Source: Fibrella aquatilis (GTDB lineage: Bacteria > Bacteroidota > Bacteroidia > Cytophagales > Spirosomataceae). Taken from it: a stretch of DNA of 64,000 nucleotides. The stretch covers positions 152,651 to 216,650 of the forward strand of contig NZ_JAFMYU010000009.1 of assembly GCF_017353255.1 (NCBI RefSeq), read 5' to 3'. The notes under the pieces were generated by a model. It did not search any database and had not been told where the DNA came from. It saw only the letters and a list, made by a program, of their open reading frames with translations. Made by a program: the position numbers and the translations under genes. Position 1 is the first letter of the stretch; each line of letters opens with the position of its first letter. Positions 1 through 8,931 of the stretch are shown piece by piece.

Positions 1-749
1 TTGAGCAGGCATTGGAAGTAATTGAGACGGGTTATCGGGCGTTGAAAGTGGTGTTCATCCCCTACATCAATTACACGGCTTCGCTTCGGGAAGTGAAGCA
101 CGTAGAAAACATGATGGGTCGCCTGCGCGAAGCTGTTGGCAACGACATCGACATCATGGTCGATTTCCACGGGCGACCCGGCTCTGCATCGGCGGCGGTG
201 CAGTTTATTAAGGCTCTCGAACCCGCCCACCCGCTGTTTGTGGAAGAGGTCATTCAGCCCGGCGACCCCATGGCCATGCGCGATATTCGAAACAAGATTC
301 TCTGCCCTCTGGCTACCGGCGAACGGCTGACGTCTGCCGCCGAATTTGAGAAATACTTCATGCTCCGGGCTATCGACGTGGCCCAGCCCGACCTGTGCCA
401 CTGCGGCGGCTTCACCGAAGCCATGCGCATTGGGGCGATGGCGGCGGTGGCGGGCATTGGTATTGCTCCTCATAACCCCCTGGGGCCGATTGCAGGGGTG
501 GCGGCTCTACACTACGACATTGCCACGCCCAATTTCATCATCCAGGAGCGGATGGAAGTAGTACCTTGGTTTCACGACGTGATCGACGGGCACCCAGACC
601 TTCGTAATGGTTATTGGCTATTGCCGGAAGAGCCGGGACTGGGCATTGAGATCAACGAGGATGTGGCCGCTCAGCATCCTTACAAACAGGAACCGACTAA
701 CGTTATTCAGGCGGCTACCATTTCCGACGGAACCATTGTACATTGGTAG
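1..749 (+). CDS. Enolase-superfamily sugar-acid dehydratase, galactonate-dehydratase-like (5' end cut by window)
   Basis: This is the C-terminal two thirds of a mandelate racemase/muconate lactonizing enzyme family protein; the reading frame is already open at base 3, so the start lies outside the window. The visible metal-binding acidic residues are in VDFHG, FVEEV and TGERL, and the catalytic histidine is in APHNPLGP, the same order and context as D-galactonate dehydratase (DgoD). Such enzymes remove water from a sugar acid to give a 2-keto-3-deoxy acid in the cytoplasm. The adjacent GntR regulator, galactosidase and lactonase fit galactose or another sugar acid as substrate. The exact substrate cannot be read from sequence; related fuconate or rhamnonate dehydratases are alternatives. 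Confidence 0.82.
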   Translation, partial: EQALEVIETGYRALKVVFIPYINYTASLREVKHVENMMGRLREAVGNDIDIMVDFHGRPGSASAAVQFIKALEPAHPLFVEEVIQPGDPMAMRDIRNKILCPLATGERLTSAAEFEKYFMLRAIDVAQPDLCHCGGFTEAMRIGAMAAVAGIGIAPHNPLGPIAGVAALHYDIATPNFIIQERMEVVPWFHDVIDGHPDLRNGYWLLPEEPGLGIEINEDVAAQHPYKQEPTNVIQAATISDGTIVHW

Positions 750-774
750 GTACGTATCAGGGTTGTAAACAGGC

Positions 775-1518
775 ATGGAAGAATCTAAAACAGGGTTAGT
801 TGATCAGCCGGAGGTCGAACTGGATACCCGGCGGGGTGGCCTGCACGAGGTAGTCCTGAACGGCATTGGCCAAGCGATTGTGGTGGGGGAGTACCCCGTC
901 GGTGAGGTGTTGCCCCACGAAACGCTGCTGGGTGCAAAATATGGCATTGGCCGAAACCTGCTGCGTGAAGTGTATAAGGTATTGGCCGCCAAAGGGTTGA
1001 TTACATCTGTGCGGAAGGCAGGCACCATTGTTCAGCCCGTGGAGTCATGGGATTTGTTCGATCCTCAACTGATCCGGTGGGCGGTAGGCACGCCTTTGTT
1101 AAATCAGATTGTGCATAGTCTGGGTGAAGCCCGCTTGGTGATCGAACCCGAAGCAGCCTACCGGGCTGCCCAGCGAGCTACGGGTAAAGACATTTACCAG
1201 ATTGAGGAAGCGTTGGCCACGATGGCTACGGGAGACCCCAACGCGGATTCATTTTTCACAGCTGACCTGTCCTTCCACCTAGCCGTGATTCGGGCGAGTC
1301 ATAACCCACTGTGGTTCAAGTTTGGCAGGTTGCTCTCCGAAGCGTTCATGCAGTCTTTCCGCCACAGTCACGACGCTGCCGACGTGGAGCATACCATTGC
1401 CATCCACGCAAACGTACTGGAATGCATTCGGCTCCGAAACGCCGACGAAGCCCGCGAGGCCATGAAAGCACTGCTCGGCCACGCCGAAGCGGTGCTCCGG
1501 CTGCGGGGAATAGATTGA
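775..1518 (+). CDS. FadR-type GntR transcriptional regulator with FCD domain
   Basis: A 247 aa one-component regulator. A winged helix-turn-helix occupies about residues 20-90 (the ARN-type recognition segment is YGIGRNLLREVYKVL), followed by an all-helical FCD ligand domain at about 105-235 with the Asp/His metal-site pattern (ADLSFHLAVIR, then later histidines). Members of this subfamily usually sense sugar acids or their breakdown products and repress the genes for using them. It starts 25 bp after the dehydratase-like gene and precedes the GH59 gene on the same strand, so it probably controls this catabolic cluster. No operator palindrome is obvious directly upstream. Confidence 0.9.
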   Translation: MEESKTGLVDQPEVELDTRRGGLHEVVLNGIGQAIVVGEYPVGEVLPHETLLGAKYGIGRNLLREVYKVLAAKGLITSVRKAGTIVQPVESWDLFDPQLIRWAVGTPLLNQIVHSLGEARLVIEPEAAYRAAQRATGKDIYQIEEALATMATGDPNADSFFTADLSFHLAVIRASHNPLWFKFGRLLSEAFMQSFRHSHDAADVEHTIAIHANVLECIRLRNADEAREAMKALLGHAEAVLRLRGID

Positions 1519-1567
1519 CCATCGTCTCTTGACCCTCAGTCACTAAGCGTGGGGGTACGTTTTCTAC

Positions 1568-3559
1568 ATGCGAAAAAAAATTACGTTGCGTCTGGCTGCG
1601 CTGACCTTGCTAACGGGGCAGGCGTTGGCTCAATCATCGGTTATCTCGGTCGATTTGTCGTCGCCGGGCAGGGTTTACGAAGGTATTGGAGGCCTGAGCG
1701 CTGGGGCATCGTCGCGCCTATTAGCCGATTACCCCGAACCCCAAAAAAGTCAGGTGCTCGACCTGCTCTTCAAACCCAACTTCGGGGCCAGCCTGAACCA
1801 CCTAAAAGTCGAGATTGGCGGGGACGTCAACTCCACCGACGGCACTGAACCCAGCCACGCGCATTCGTATGACGAGTGGCTACATCCCAAACCGGCTTAC
1901 TTCCAACGGGGCTATGAGTGGATGTTGCTGCGCGGAGCGAAGAAACGTAACCCCGCCATCAAGCTCGATTGCTTGGCCTGGGGCGTACCCGGCTGGATAG
2001 GGGAGGGACGGTACTACAGTCAGCAGAACGCCGACTACCTGACCTCGTTCATCAAAGGAGCCAGGCAACACCACAACCTCACCTTCGACTACACGGGTAT
2101 CTGGAACGAACGGGCCTACGATACGAACTGGATCAAAATCCTTCGTAAAACGCTAAATCAGAGCGGTCTTGATAGCGTCAAGATCGTTGCCGGGGATGTC
2201 TTTGATTTTAAGATCGCCGAGCAATGCGCTGCCGACCAGGAGTTGGATAAGGCGGTACAGGCTTATGGCGTTCATTACAACGAAAACTACCCCAACTCAG
2301 CACAGATGCCCAATGCCTGGGCACAGATGCAGTGGAAAGACAACCCCTTCGGCAGTTCGCCCCAAGCCAAGCAGTCGGGTAAGCCGCTGTACTATTCGGA
2401 AGGTGGCCCCTGGCGGGGCGACTGGGCGGGGGCGCGGCTGCTGGGGCAGATTTTTAACCGCGAATACCTCAACGGGCGTATCACCCGGAGCATTATCTGG
2501 AGCCTCGTTACATCGTACTACGATAACCTGTCGCTGCCCAATTCGGGCCTCTTTATTGCCAAGACGCCCTGGTCGGGTCACTACGAGGTGCAACCCGCCG
2601 TCTGGATCGTGGCCCACACCACGCAGTTTGCGCATCCCGGCTGGCAGTACCTCGACCGGTCGTCGGGCTACCTACCGGCGGGGGGAAGTTACGTGACCCT
2701 GCGCAGCCCCGACAGCCACGATGTGAGCATGGTGCTGGAAACATTCGAGGCTAACAAGCCCGAAGCCGTGACGATTCAACTGCCCCGGTTAGCCGACCGA
2801 AAGACGGTTACCATCTGGCGCAGTCAGGTAGGCGGTGATGAGTTTGTGCGGTGGAAAACGCTTCCCTATAAGTCGATAATCACGTTCCAGGCCGATACCG
2901 CGTCGATTTACACGATTACGACCACCACGGGGCAGCAGAAAGGTAGCTTCGCCAACGTACCTGCCGACAAACCCTTTCCGCTGCCGTACCAGACCGATTT
3001 TGAGGCCGATTCCATCGGTCAGATGCCACGCTACCTGGCCGACCAGGGTGGGAGCTTTGAGGTCGTGCCCCGCCTTGGTGATGACGGCAAGACTACCGCT
3101 GGGCACGCCATCCGGCAGCTGGTGCGTCAGCGGGGTATCGAGTGGGAAACCGGCGATGATGCCCACCCCGCCACCATTGTTGGCGACACCACCTGGACCG
3201 ACTATACCATCCGGGTCGATGGTCGCCTGGCCGAAAACACAGGTACGTTAACCCTGGGTGGCCGCATCATCGACACCCACCGGGGCATAGCCCCGTTTGA
3301 AGGGTATTGGCTCCGCTTTACGCGCTCAAAGTGGGAATTGTATGCCGGTGCTCGTAAACTTAAAGATGGTGATTCGTATCGGCTGTACCCGTTCGGATGG
3401 CATACGTACCAACTACAGTTTCGGAGCAACACCATAACGGGTTCCGTCGATGGTAGGCCGCTCTTTACGGTAGAGGACACCCGCTATAAGCGGGGCATGG
3501 TGAGTTTGGGTAGCGGCTACAACCTCGCCGAGTTTGATAACCTGAGCATCAACCCATAA
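1568..3559 (+). CDS. GH59 family galactosidase (galactocerebrosidase-like), secreted
   Basis: A 663 aa protein with an N-terminal signal peptide (cleavage near ALAQS, residue 22). The sequence follows the galactosylceramidase family closely: the GIGGLSAGASSRLL start, an NFGASLNHLKVEIGGD strand, the acid/base glutamate E181 in GIWNERAYD and the nucleophile E278 in YYSEGGP; the spacing is like that of the human enzyme (E182, E258). Residues about 480-663 form a lectin-like beta-sandwich. The family removes beta-galactosyl groups; in a bacterium a plant or glycolipid galactoside is the likely target. It is codirectional with the flanking regulator and lactonase genes. Start chosen at the ATG that begins a clean signal peptide. 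Confidence 0.88.
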   Translation: MRKKITLRLAALTLLTGQALAQSSVISVDLSSPGRVYEGIGGLSAGASSRLLADYPEPQKSQVLDLLFKPNFGASLNHLKVEIGGDVNSTDGTEPSHAHSYDEWLHPKPAYFQRGYEWMLLRGAKKRNPAIKLDCLAWGVPGWIGEGRYYSQQNADYLTSFIKGARQHHNLTFDYTGIWNERAYDTNWIKILRKTLNQSGLDSVKIVAGDVFDFKIAEQCAADQELDKAVQAYGVHYNENYPNSAQMPNAWAQMQWKDNPFGSSPQAKQSGKPLYYSEGGPWRGDWAGARLLGQIFNREYLNGRITRSIIWSLVTSYYDNLSLPNSGLFIAKTPWSGHYEVQPAVWIVAHTTQFAHPGWQYLDRSSGYLPAGGSYVTLRSPDSHDVSMVLETFEANKPEAVTIQLPRLADRKTVTIWRSQVGGDEFVRWKTLPYKSIITFQADTASIYTITTTTGQQKGSFANVPADKPFPLPYQTDFEADSIGQMPRYLADQGGSFEVVPRLGDDGKTTAGHAIRQLVRQRGIEWETGDDAHPATIVGDTTWTDYTIRVDGRLAENTGTLTLGGRIIDTHRGIAPFEGYWLRFTRSKWELYAGARKLKDGDSYRLYPFGWHTYQLQFRSNTITGSVDGRPLFTVEDTRYKRGMVSLGSGYNLAEFDNLSINP

Positions 3560-3570
3560 CACCCGCGTTT

Positions 3571-4419
3571 ATGCAGATCAGCACCTTCTGGCAAGGCAAT
3601 AACCAATTGGGCGAGGGACCTTATTGGGATCAGGCGAACCGCTGCCTATGGTGGGTCGATATTTTGGGCAAAACCATCTTTCGGGCCACCGAAAGGGGCG
3701 ATGCTGTGCAACAATGGCTTGTACCAGAACTGGTTGGTTTTGCCCTGCCTCGCCCCGACGGCACGCATTGGTTGGGTTACCAGTCGGGTCTGCACGTTGG
3801 GAAGCTACACCCCGACGGCACCCTCACAACCACCCGCGTCGATGCATTCACGGACCATGCTGATCGGCTGCGTTTTAACGACGGCTGCGTAGATAGCGCA
3901 GGCAATCTGTACGCCACCACGATGGACATGCAGGGCACGGAACCGCTGGGCACGTTGCGCCGGTATGCCTACTCCACGAACGCCATGACGGTGCTATCAA
4001 CGGGGTACGTAGTCGGTAATGGCCCGGCCCTCAGCCTCGATGAGTCGGTGCTGTACATGGTGGAAACCATCGGCCACGCCAAGCGGCCCAAAGCCGTTTA
4101 CGCCGCCCAACTCACCCAACAAGGCCTGACCCCTGATCGGCTCATTATCGTGTGGCCCGATGCCGATACGTACCCGGATGGCGTTTGTACGGATCAGGCC
4201 GGAAACCTGTGGGTCGGCGAGTGGGGCGGGACCACCCTGCGTCAATTCTTGCCGGATGGTATGTTGCTACACGCGATTGCCCTGCCGGTGATGAACCCCA
4301 CCAAAGTAGCGATTGACCCCCGCACCAACGGCCTGCTGGTCACGACTGCGCGGGTGGGTTTGACGACGGAACAACTGGCTACGTACCCGCTGACGGGGAG
4401 CGTTCTGCTGGTCGGTTAA
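3571..4419 (+). CDS. SMP-30/gluconolactonase family lactonase
   Basis: A 282 aa six-bladed propeller enzyme. The metal ligands of the family can be placed as E15 (GEGPYW), N103 (RFNDG), N150 (VVGNGPA) and D203 (YPDGV), nearly the same numbering as human SMP-30 (E18, N103, N154, D204), so it should be an active, divalent-metal-dependent sugar lactonase. There is no signal peptide, so it is cytoplasmic. It begins 11 bp after the GH59 stop, suggesting one transcript. In the oxidative sugar pathway implied by this region it would open the lactone made by a sugar dehydrogenase, yielding the sugar acid for the IlvD-like or enolase-type dehydratase. It converges with the GH16 gene. Confidence 0.88.
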   Translation: MQISTFWQGNNQLGEGPYWDQANRCLWWVDILGKTIFRATERGDAVQQWLVPELVGFALPRPDGTHWLGYQSGLHVGKLHPDGTLTTTRVDAFTDHADRLRFNDGCVDSAGNLYATTMDMQGTEPLGTLRRYAYSTNAMTVLSTGYVVGNGPALSLDESVLYMVETIGHAKRPKAVYAAQLTQQGLTPDRLIIVWPDADTYPDGVCTDQAGNLWVGEWGGTTLRQFLPDGMLLHAIALPVMNPTKVAIDPRTNGLLVTTARVGLTTEQLATYPLTGSVLLVG

Positions 4420-4430
4420 CACTGCCCCCA

Positions 4431-5318
4431 TTACTTCTTCTTCCAGACCCGTACCCAGTCGAATTGGGTTTTGGCGGGGTACGTACCAGCGGTGGGATTG
4501 CCAAACCACTCGCCGTTGTCGCGGCGGATTTCGTCGGAGAGGAGTACGAACAGAGGTTCGTCCGGTACGTTGACGTTGTTGGTGATGCGCCGGGTTTCTT
4601 TGCCGTCTACGTACCAGACCAGCTTGTTGGCTTCCCATAGCAGGCCGTAGGTGTGGTAGGCATCGTTAAAGTTGCTGATGCCCACGTCCGTGTTTTTGAT
4701 CGTGCCATCGCTTTTAAATACATCGTTGGGACCGGCGTGGAGCGACTGCCCGCAGAGCTTACCGGCATACCCCCCCGGAATCTCGGCGATGTCAATTTCG
4801 GGGGGCCATCCGTTCATGGCTGCCAGCCAGAACGCGGGGTCATTACCCGGGGTGGACGTGGGTTTCATGCGCACTTCAAAATAACCGTACTGCTGATTAA
4901 ACCGCCCTCCCGCGCTCGTCACTACGCCCGACGAGAACGCGTATTCTTTCTTGTCCCAGTCGATGTAATTCTGCTGCTTGGTCTCCAGCGTCAGGTTGCC
5001 ATCGGCCACCGACACGTTGGGTGCGAGGTACACGGCTTCGTAACGACCGTTGAAAAAACAGGTGGAATTACCGTTCTGGCAGGGCCATTCAGGCCGCCAT
5101 CGGCTGTCGTCGAGGCTTTTGTCGAACGATTCATCTAGGGTCAACTCCCAGGCAGTTGACTGGCTAGCCGGCGTTGTTTCGGGGCCGCTGTTCACAACTA
5201 CCAGTGGTTTAACGGGCGTGGGTGGCACCACTAGAGCCGGGTCGGGCTTTGAGCAGGCGGTAACAATGAATAGGCCTACCAGTAGTGCCGATGGCCGTAG
5301 TTGGTTGAGCAGTATCAT
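4431..5318 (-). CDS. GH16 family glycoside hydrolase, lipoprotein
   Basis: A 295 aa lipoprotein: hydrophobic N-terminus ending in a lipobox with C22 (FIVTAC), then a proline-rich linker and a beta-jelly-roll GH16 domain from about residue 55. The signature EIDIAE places the nucleophile at E174 and the acid/base at E179. The family includes laminarinases, lichenases, agarases and xyloglucan-active enzymes; the motif alone does not decide among them. It is presumably attached to the outer membrane, where it would cut a beta-glucan or galactan. It converges with the lactonase gene and is divergent from the AraC gene. Confidence 0.88.
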   Translation of the reverse strand: MILLNQLRPSALLVGLFIVTACSKPDPALVVPPTPVKPLVVVNSGPETTPASQSTAWELTLDESFDKSLDDSRWRPEWPCQNGNSTCFFNGRYEAVYLAPNVSVADGNLTLETKQQNYIDWDKKEYAFSSGVVTSAGGRFNQQYGYFEVRMKPTSTPGNDPAFWLAAMNGWPPEIDIAEIPGGYAGKLCGQSLHAGPNDVFKSDGTIKNTDVGISNFNDAYHTYGLLWEANKLVWYVDGKETRRITNNVNVPDEPLFVLLSDEIRRDNGEWFGNPTAGTYPAKTQFDWVRVWKKK

Positions 5319-5340
5319 GTCATAACGTTGCTTTTGTAGA

Positions 5341-5537
5341 ACGATCGATTCTAATTCCTTCAGCGTTTACCATTCGTTTCGGGTACGTTCGCCACACAAA
5401 GCAGAAGCTAATAGTATTCAGGCCCGCAAACAGGAGAAAATTAATAACAGGACTGAGCCTGAGCAGCGAGGGCGAGACAAGCCCCGCTAAAAACATAGAT
5501 AGCCATAGCACACCCGAACAAAGTAACAGCGGCTTGT
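5341..5537 (-). pseudogene. Decayed duplicate of the 3' end of the MFS sugar porter gene
   Basis: This stretch repeats the end of the intact MFS gene found at 8932-10356. Bases 5415-5482 are identical to 9048-9115 over 68 bp, with weaker similarity on both sides. In translation the fragment keeps the segment SPSLLRLSPVINFLLFAGLN, but the following ETKGKTLEE region is frameshifted and the rest of the transporter is missing. It cannot encode a transporter. It lies between the GH16 and AraC genes and points to a past duplication or recombination between this site and the MFS gene about 3.6 kb away. Confidence 0.85.
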
Positions 5538-5592
5538 ATGCAGTTTCAAACGATTATTCGCAATTAATTACTTATATTTTTAACATGTCAAC

Positions 5593-6510
5593 ATGTCAAT
5601 TGGTAGCTTGCCCTCTATTATGACATCGCTTATTCAACATGTAACCCCCGATACGTTTCAGCAGGCCTATATTCGACAACCGTTTGGTGAGGGTGATTCG
5701 GTAAATTACTTTCAAATTGTTCGAGTTGAAGACGTAGCTTCTCGGTTACTGGTGCCGACTCTGTTACACCGAACGACCTACAATTATTTCGTCTTGCTGA
5801 CCAACGGCCAGGGGCGGCAGCTTCACAATCTGGATGAGATCACCATTGGACCGGGGGCTATGCTACTGGTTCATGTGGATACGATCACCGCAATTAAGCA
5901 GATTGACGAAGACGTTCGGGGCTTCTTTGTGGGTTTTGACAGTCGGTTCGTTCAGCAGTTACTAACACCCGTTCAAATGGAGCAGTGGTATAGTTTACCG
6001 GCTTGTTTACCACTAAGTGCGGTTGAACAAACCTGGTGCGTTGCGCTTTGTGAATTATTGATACAGGAAAAGGCTTTGCCGACCAATAAGCCCACTGGTG
6101 CCGCCCGCCACCTGTTAGCGGCTTTCGTTTCTAAACTGCTCGACAAAGCGCAGGATTCGTCACAGGATGTGAATCGGCAGCAGATCGTAACCACTCAGTT
6201 TAAGCGGCTACTCAACCAGCATTGCTACCAACAGCACGGGCTACCTTTCTATACCGATCAGTTAGCTATATCGGAAAATTATTTGTTTAGGTGCGTGAAG
6301 CAAACAACGGGAAAGTCGCCTAAAACACTGTTACTTGAGACGTTGGTACTCTATGCAATGGTACAACTACAAGATACGACGCTCGATGTAAGTCAGATCG
6401 CCGACGCTCTAGGCATCACTGATGTGTCGTACTTTGGGCGGCTTTTTCGGCAGCATACCCACATGACCCCAACCGAGTATCGCCGAACGGCTCGGCAGGA
6501 TTTGTCTTGA
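5593..6510 (+). CDS. AraC family transcriptional regulator
   Basis: A 305 aa regulator with an N-terminal cupin-like sensing region (about 1-170) and a C-terminal double helix-turn-helix (about 205-300) ending in the family signature SYFGRLFRQHTHMTPTEYR. It is clearly paralogous to the AraC gene at 17788, sharing AISENYL and SYFGRLF blocks. Alignment to that paralogue suggests that translation may instead start at the ATG at 5620, which gives a more similar N-terminal length. It heads a codirectional series of small genes (NAD(P)-binding protein, DUF2141, NTF2-like, small ferredoxin-fold protein, membrane protein) that it probably regulates. The effector is unknown. Confidence 0.9.
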   Translation: MSIGSLPSIMTSLIQHVTPDTFQQAYIRQPFGEGDSVNYFQIVRVEDVASRLLVPTLLHRTTYNYFVLLTNGQGRQLHNLDEITIGPGAMLLVHVDTITAIKQIDEDVRGFFVGFDSRFVQQLLTPVQMEQWYSLPACLPLSAVEQTWCVALCELLIQEKALPTNKPTGAARHLLAAFVSKLLDKAQDSSQDVNRQQIVTTQFKRLLNQHCYQQHGLPFYTDQLAISENYLFRCVKQTTGKSPKTLLLETLVLYAMVQLQDTTLDVSQIADALGITDVSYFGRLFRQHTHMTPTEYRRTARQDLS

Positions 6511-6583
6511 TCTTGTCCGGTTTACTCCTAACAGAAAGGGGATTTGTCTAATCAATTTTGCGTCGTTAACATCTCAAGAGACG

Positions 6584-7222
6584 ATGCACGTTTTCATCTT
6601 CGGCGCAACCGGACCGACTGGACAACTGGTTTTAAGTAATCTGCTACAGGCAGGCCACCAAGTAACCGCTTTAGCGCGTAATCCGGCCAAGTTAGTGGCT
6701 CCTGATTCGCCCCGTTTCCAGCGACTACAGGGCGACGTAATGGATCCTCTCACTTATCAGGAGCAGCTAAGGGGGATAGACGTTGTTGTCTCCTTACTTG
6801 GCACGGGCAGCAGTACCAAACCCACCAGGATCTACTCAGCCGGTGGGCAGGCCATTGTGCAAGCCATGCGACAGGCAGATGTCAAGAAACTCATCACCAT
6901 TACATCAGGCGGGGTACAGGAAGACGACCCCACGATTCAACGGAGTTTCTTCTACAAATACGTTGGGCTGTGGTGGCTACGTCACATCTACGCTGATATG
7001 AAACGGTGGGAAGCCCTGCTAAGCCAAAGCATAGACGTTGACTGGATCTGTGTTCGTCCGACCTACCTGGTTAACGGCCCGCTGACGGGGGTGTACCGTG
7101 TTCGGGAGACGTACTCCCCGGAAGGCGGCTGGAAGATTTCGCGGACTGATTTGGCCGACTTCATCACGAAGCAAATAGCCAGTTCGCAATACATTCACAA
7201 AAAGCCAGTGATCGGCTACTAA
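6584..7222 (+). CDS. NmrA-like NAD(P)H-binding protein (atypical SDR)
   Basis: A 212 aa Rossmann-fold protein. The dinucleotide site GATGPTG is at residues 8-14, and the rest follows the NAD(P)H-binding/NmrA-like group (VVSLLGTG, ITSGGVQ). The classical YxxxK active site is not evident, as is common in this group, so it may be a redox sensor or a quinone/flavin-type reductase. It is paralogous to the minus-strand gene at 20299. It lies 73 bp after the AraC gene and 6 bp before the DUF2141 gene, so it is probably cotranscribed with the latter. Specific substrate not recognisable. Confidence 0.85.
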   Translation: MHVFIFGATGPTGQLVLSNLLQAGHQVTALARNPAKLVAPDSPRFQRLQGDVMDPLTYQEQLRGIDVVVSLLGTGSSTKPTRIYSAGGQAIVQAMRQADVKKLITITSGGVQEDDPTIQRSFFYKYVGLWWLRHIYADMKRWEALLSQSIDVDWICVRPTYLVNGPLTGVYRVRETYSPEGGWKISRTDLADFITKQIASSQYIHKKPVIGY

Positions 7223-7228
7223 CCGCCT

Positions 7229-7651
7229 ATGAACGCCTATCTGATTGGTTGGCATTTGCTGTTGTGGTCACTAATGACATCGGCACAGTCGGCGAAGGTA
7301 CGGATCGACGTTACCGGCGTAGCGGTTGGCAAAGGGCCGGTGGTCGTCAATATCTATGATTCCGCCGACCACTTCTTCAAACAAGCCGCTTACACGAAGA
7401 CGGTTAACGATGCCCAGTCCACGGTAACCGTGCTGTTTGACCTGCCAGCAGGACGATACGCCCTTTCGGTGTACCAGGACACGAACAACAATAAGCGGCT
7501 TGACCAGGGATGGTTTAACGTTCCGACAGAGCCGGTTGGTTTTGGCAACAATTTTCGTCCGCGTCTGTCAGCCCCCCGCTTTGAGGATTGCGCCGTTCTA
7601 GTAAACAATGACGATAACCAGTTTACAGTCAACCTATTCAAAGTTTTTTAA
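7229..7651 (+). CDS. DUF2141 domain protein, secreted
   Basis: A 140 aa protein with a cleavable signal peptide (to about residue 20, MTSAQS) and a single DUF2141 domain, recognised by VAVGKGPVVVNIYDS, the repeated LPAGRYALSVYQDTNNN and the GFGNNF block. The family is secreted to the periplasm or cell surface; its function is unknown. A close paralogue lies at 18792, also downstream of an AraC gene. The gene follows the NmrA-like gene by 6 bp and is followed at 10 bp by the NTF2-like gene, so these form an operon. Confidence 0.88.
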   Translation: MNAYLIGWHLLLWSLMTSAQSAKVRIDVTGVAVGKGPVVVNIYDSADHFFKQAAYTKTVNDAQSTVTVLFDLPAGRYALSVYQDTNNNKRLDQGWFNVPTEPVGFGNNFRPRLSAPRFEDCAVLVNNDDNQFTVNLFKVF

Positions 7652-7661
7652 CCCAAACAGT

Positions 7662-8117
7662 ATGAATTACACCAGCCAGCTATCACAACCCGATACAGAG
7701 CAGACTCTACGGTTGCTGGAGCAATTTGTAACCCTTTGGAACGCTAAAGATGCCGATGCATTTGGCCAGATTTTTACCGAAAACGCCGAGTTTACCGATA
7801 TCGTTGGGCAAACGGCGTTAGGTCGCCGGGCACTTATTGAACAGCACCGTTATCCCTTTGCCGTGGTCAATAAAGAAGCGGTATTAGCCATGCAGGATTT
7901 ATACATCCGTCCGCTCAGTGACGAGTTAGTGTTGGTAACGGCCCAGTGGTCCTGCGAGAACAGTACGACCCCCACTGGTCAGGTATTACCCACTCGGCAT
8001 GGGGTAGTTCAACTTGTTTGTCAGCGCGACGAAGCCGGTACGTGGTTGATTCGACTAGTTCACAATACGGATACGAATCTGATGTACGAGCGTCAGGAAC
8101 GCTTCATCAAGAAGTAG
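7662..8117 (+). CDS. NTF2-like (SnoaL/SgcJ type) small protein
   Basis: A 151 aa protein with the cone-shaped NTF2-like fold pattern: LLEQFVTLWNAKDADAFGQI at the start, FTENAEFTDIVGQTALGR in the middle and a C-terminal beta strand with WLIRLVHNTD. Many such proteins are small enzymes or ligand-binding proteins, often of the SgcJ/EcaC group; no substrate can be assigned. The ATG at 7662 is chosen because the longer open frame from 7608 overlaps the end of the DUF2141 gene and adds a non-conserved segment. It lies within the AraC-led operon and ends one base before the next start. Confidence 0.82.
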   Translation: MNYTSQLSQPDTEQTLRLLEQFVTLWNAKDADAFGQIFTENAEFTDIVGQTALGRRALIEQHRYPFAVVNKEAVLAMQDLYIRPLSDELVLVTAQWSCENSTTPTGQVLPTRHGVVQLVCQRDEAGTWLIRLVHNTDTNLMYERQERFIKK

Positions 8118-8118
8118 C

Positions 8119-8331
8119 ATGATTGCCGTGTTTAGAACCAGTTTGCAAACCCAGCAGGACGTAAGCAAGCTGGCTCAGTGGCTCACCTCAGTACACGAGC
8201 TTACTCGCTGGAATGTAGACTTGGAGGATTGTGATAAGGTGCTACGGCTTGAGGGGAACGGGGTTGACACCAATCAAGTGCAGAACCTGGTTCGACGAGC
8301 GGGCTTTACCTGTGAAGAATTACCCGACTAA
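8119..8331 (+). CDS. Small ferredoxin-fold (HMA-like) protein without CxxC
   Basis: A 70 aa protein whose pattern (an initial beta strand, a helix with SKLAQWL, then a WNVDLEDCDKVLRLEG strand pair and a second helix NLVRRAGF) resembles the heavy-metal-associated ferredoxin-like fold. The metal-binding CxxC loop is absent, so metal binding is doubtful. Its start follows the stop of the NTF2-like gene by one base, which shows translational coupling, and it is followed at 11 bp by the membrane protein gene. Function unknown; the fold call is from pattern only. Confidence 0.72.
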   Translation: MIAVFRTSLQTQQDVSKLAQWLTSVHELTRWNVDLEDCDKVLRLEGNGVDTNQVQNLVRRAGFTCEELPD

Positions 8332-8342
8332 ACAGTAACAAT

Positions 8343-8813
8343 ATGCAATCAACAGCCGCCCCTGGCCTATCAGCATGGGTAACCGTGCTCAGAATCGCTT
8401 TAGGCTTCTACATATACGGGGCCACCGTTATCGAGGTATTTGTTTACTACCCAAGCTGGAAGTACATCACTGGCGGTTGGGTAAATTTCAAGGTTTCTAT
8501 TGATCAACTCATCATTCCTCTTTATGTCGTACCGACGTTCTTAGCCTTCATTCCGGCCATCCTGATGTTCTGGTTTCGCCCGATTGTGGTTCCGCGTTGG
8601 ATGGTGTGGGCTTCATTAGTCTTGATGATTATTCCAACCGTCTCCACGCTGTGGATTCAATTACCGATTCAATTCGACTTAGAGAAAGGTTTTGACCAGG
8701 CAGCTTACGAGCGATTACGCAACACTGATCTAATCTACCGCCAGATAGCGGCCTTCGTGGGCGTTATACTCAACGGATGGATGTTTATACGCCTGTTCGG
8801 CAACAAGCAGTAA
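8343..8813 (+). CDS. Four-helix membrane protein, unknown function
   Basis: A 156 aa protein with four hydrophobic segments at about residues 12-32, 57-78, 87-106 and 132-150, hence an integral inner-membrane protein. It carries a short loop with IQFDLEKGFDQAAYERL between the third and fourth segments. I do not recognise a named family beyond small Bacteroidota membrane proteins resembling DUF1772-like or DoxX-like four-helix proteins. It is the last gene of the AraC-led series, 11 bp after the small ferredoxin-fold gene. Confidence 0.75.
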   Translation: MQSTAAPGLSAWVTVLRIALGFYIYGATVIEVFVYYPSWKYITGGWVNFKVSIDQLIIPLYVVPTFLAFIPAILMFWFRPIVVPRWMVWASLVLMIIPTVSTLWIQLPIQFDLEKGFDQAAYERLRNTDLIYRQIAAFVGVILNGWMFIRLFGNKQ

Positions 8814-8931
8814 TGAGCCCAAAGCAGAAAACTAGACCGTCAGGCCAATCCATTCGCAAGAGTTAACCAGACGTTGTGTTGTTCAGAGAGTGGCTTTATA
8901 ATTAGTACAACGTGAGATAAGAGGGTTATTT

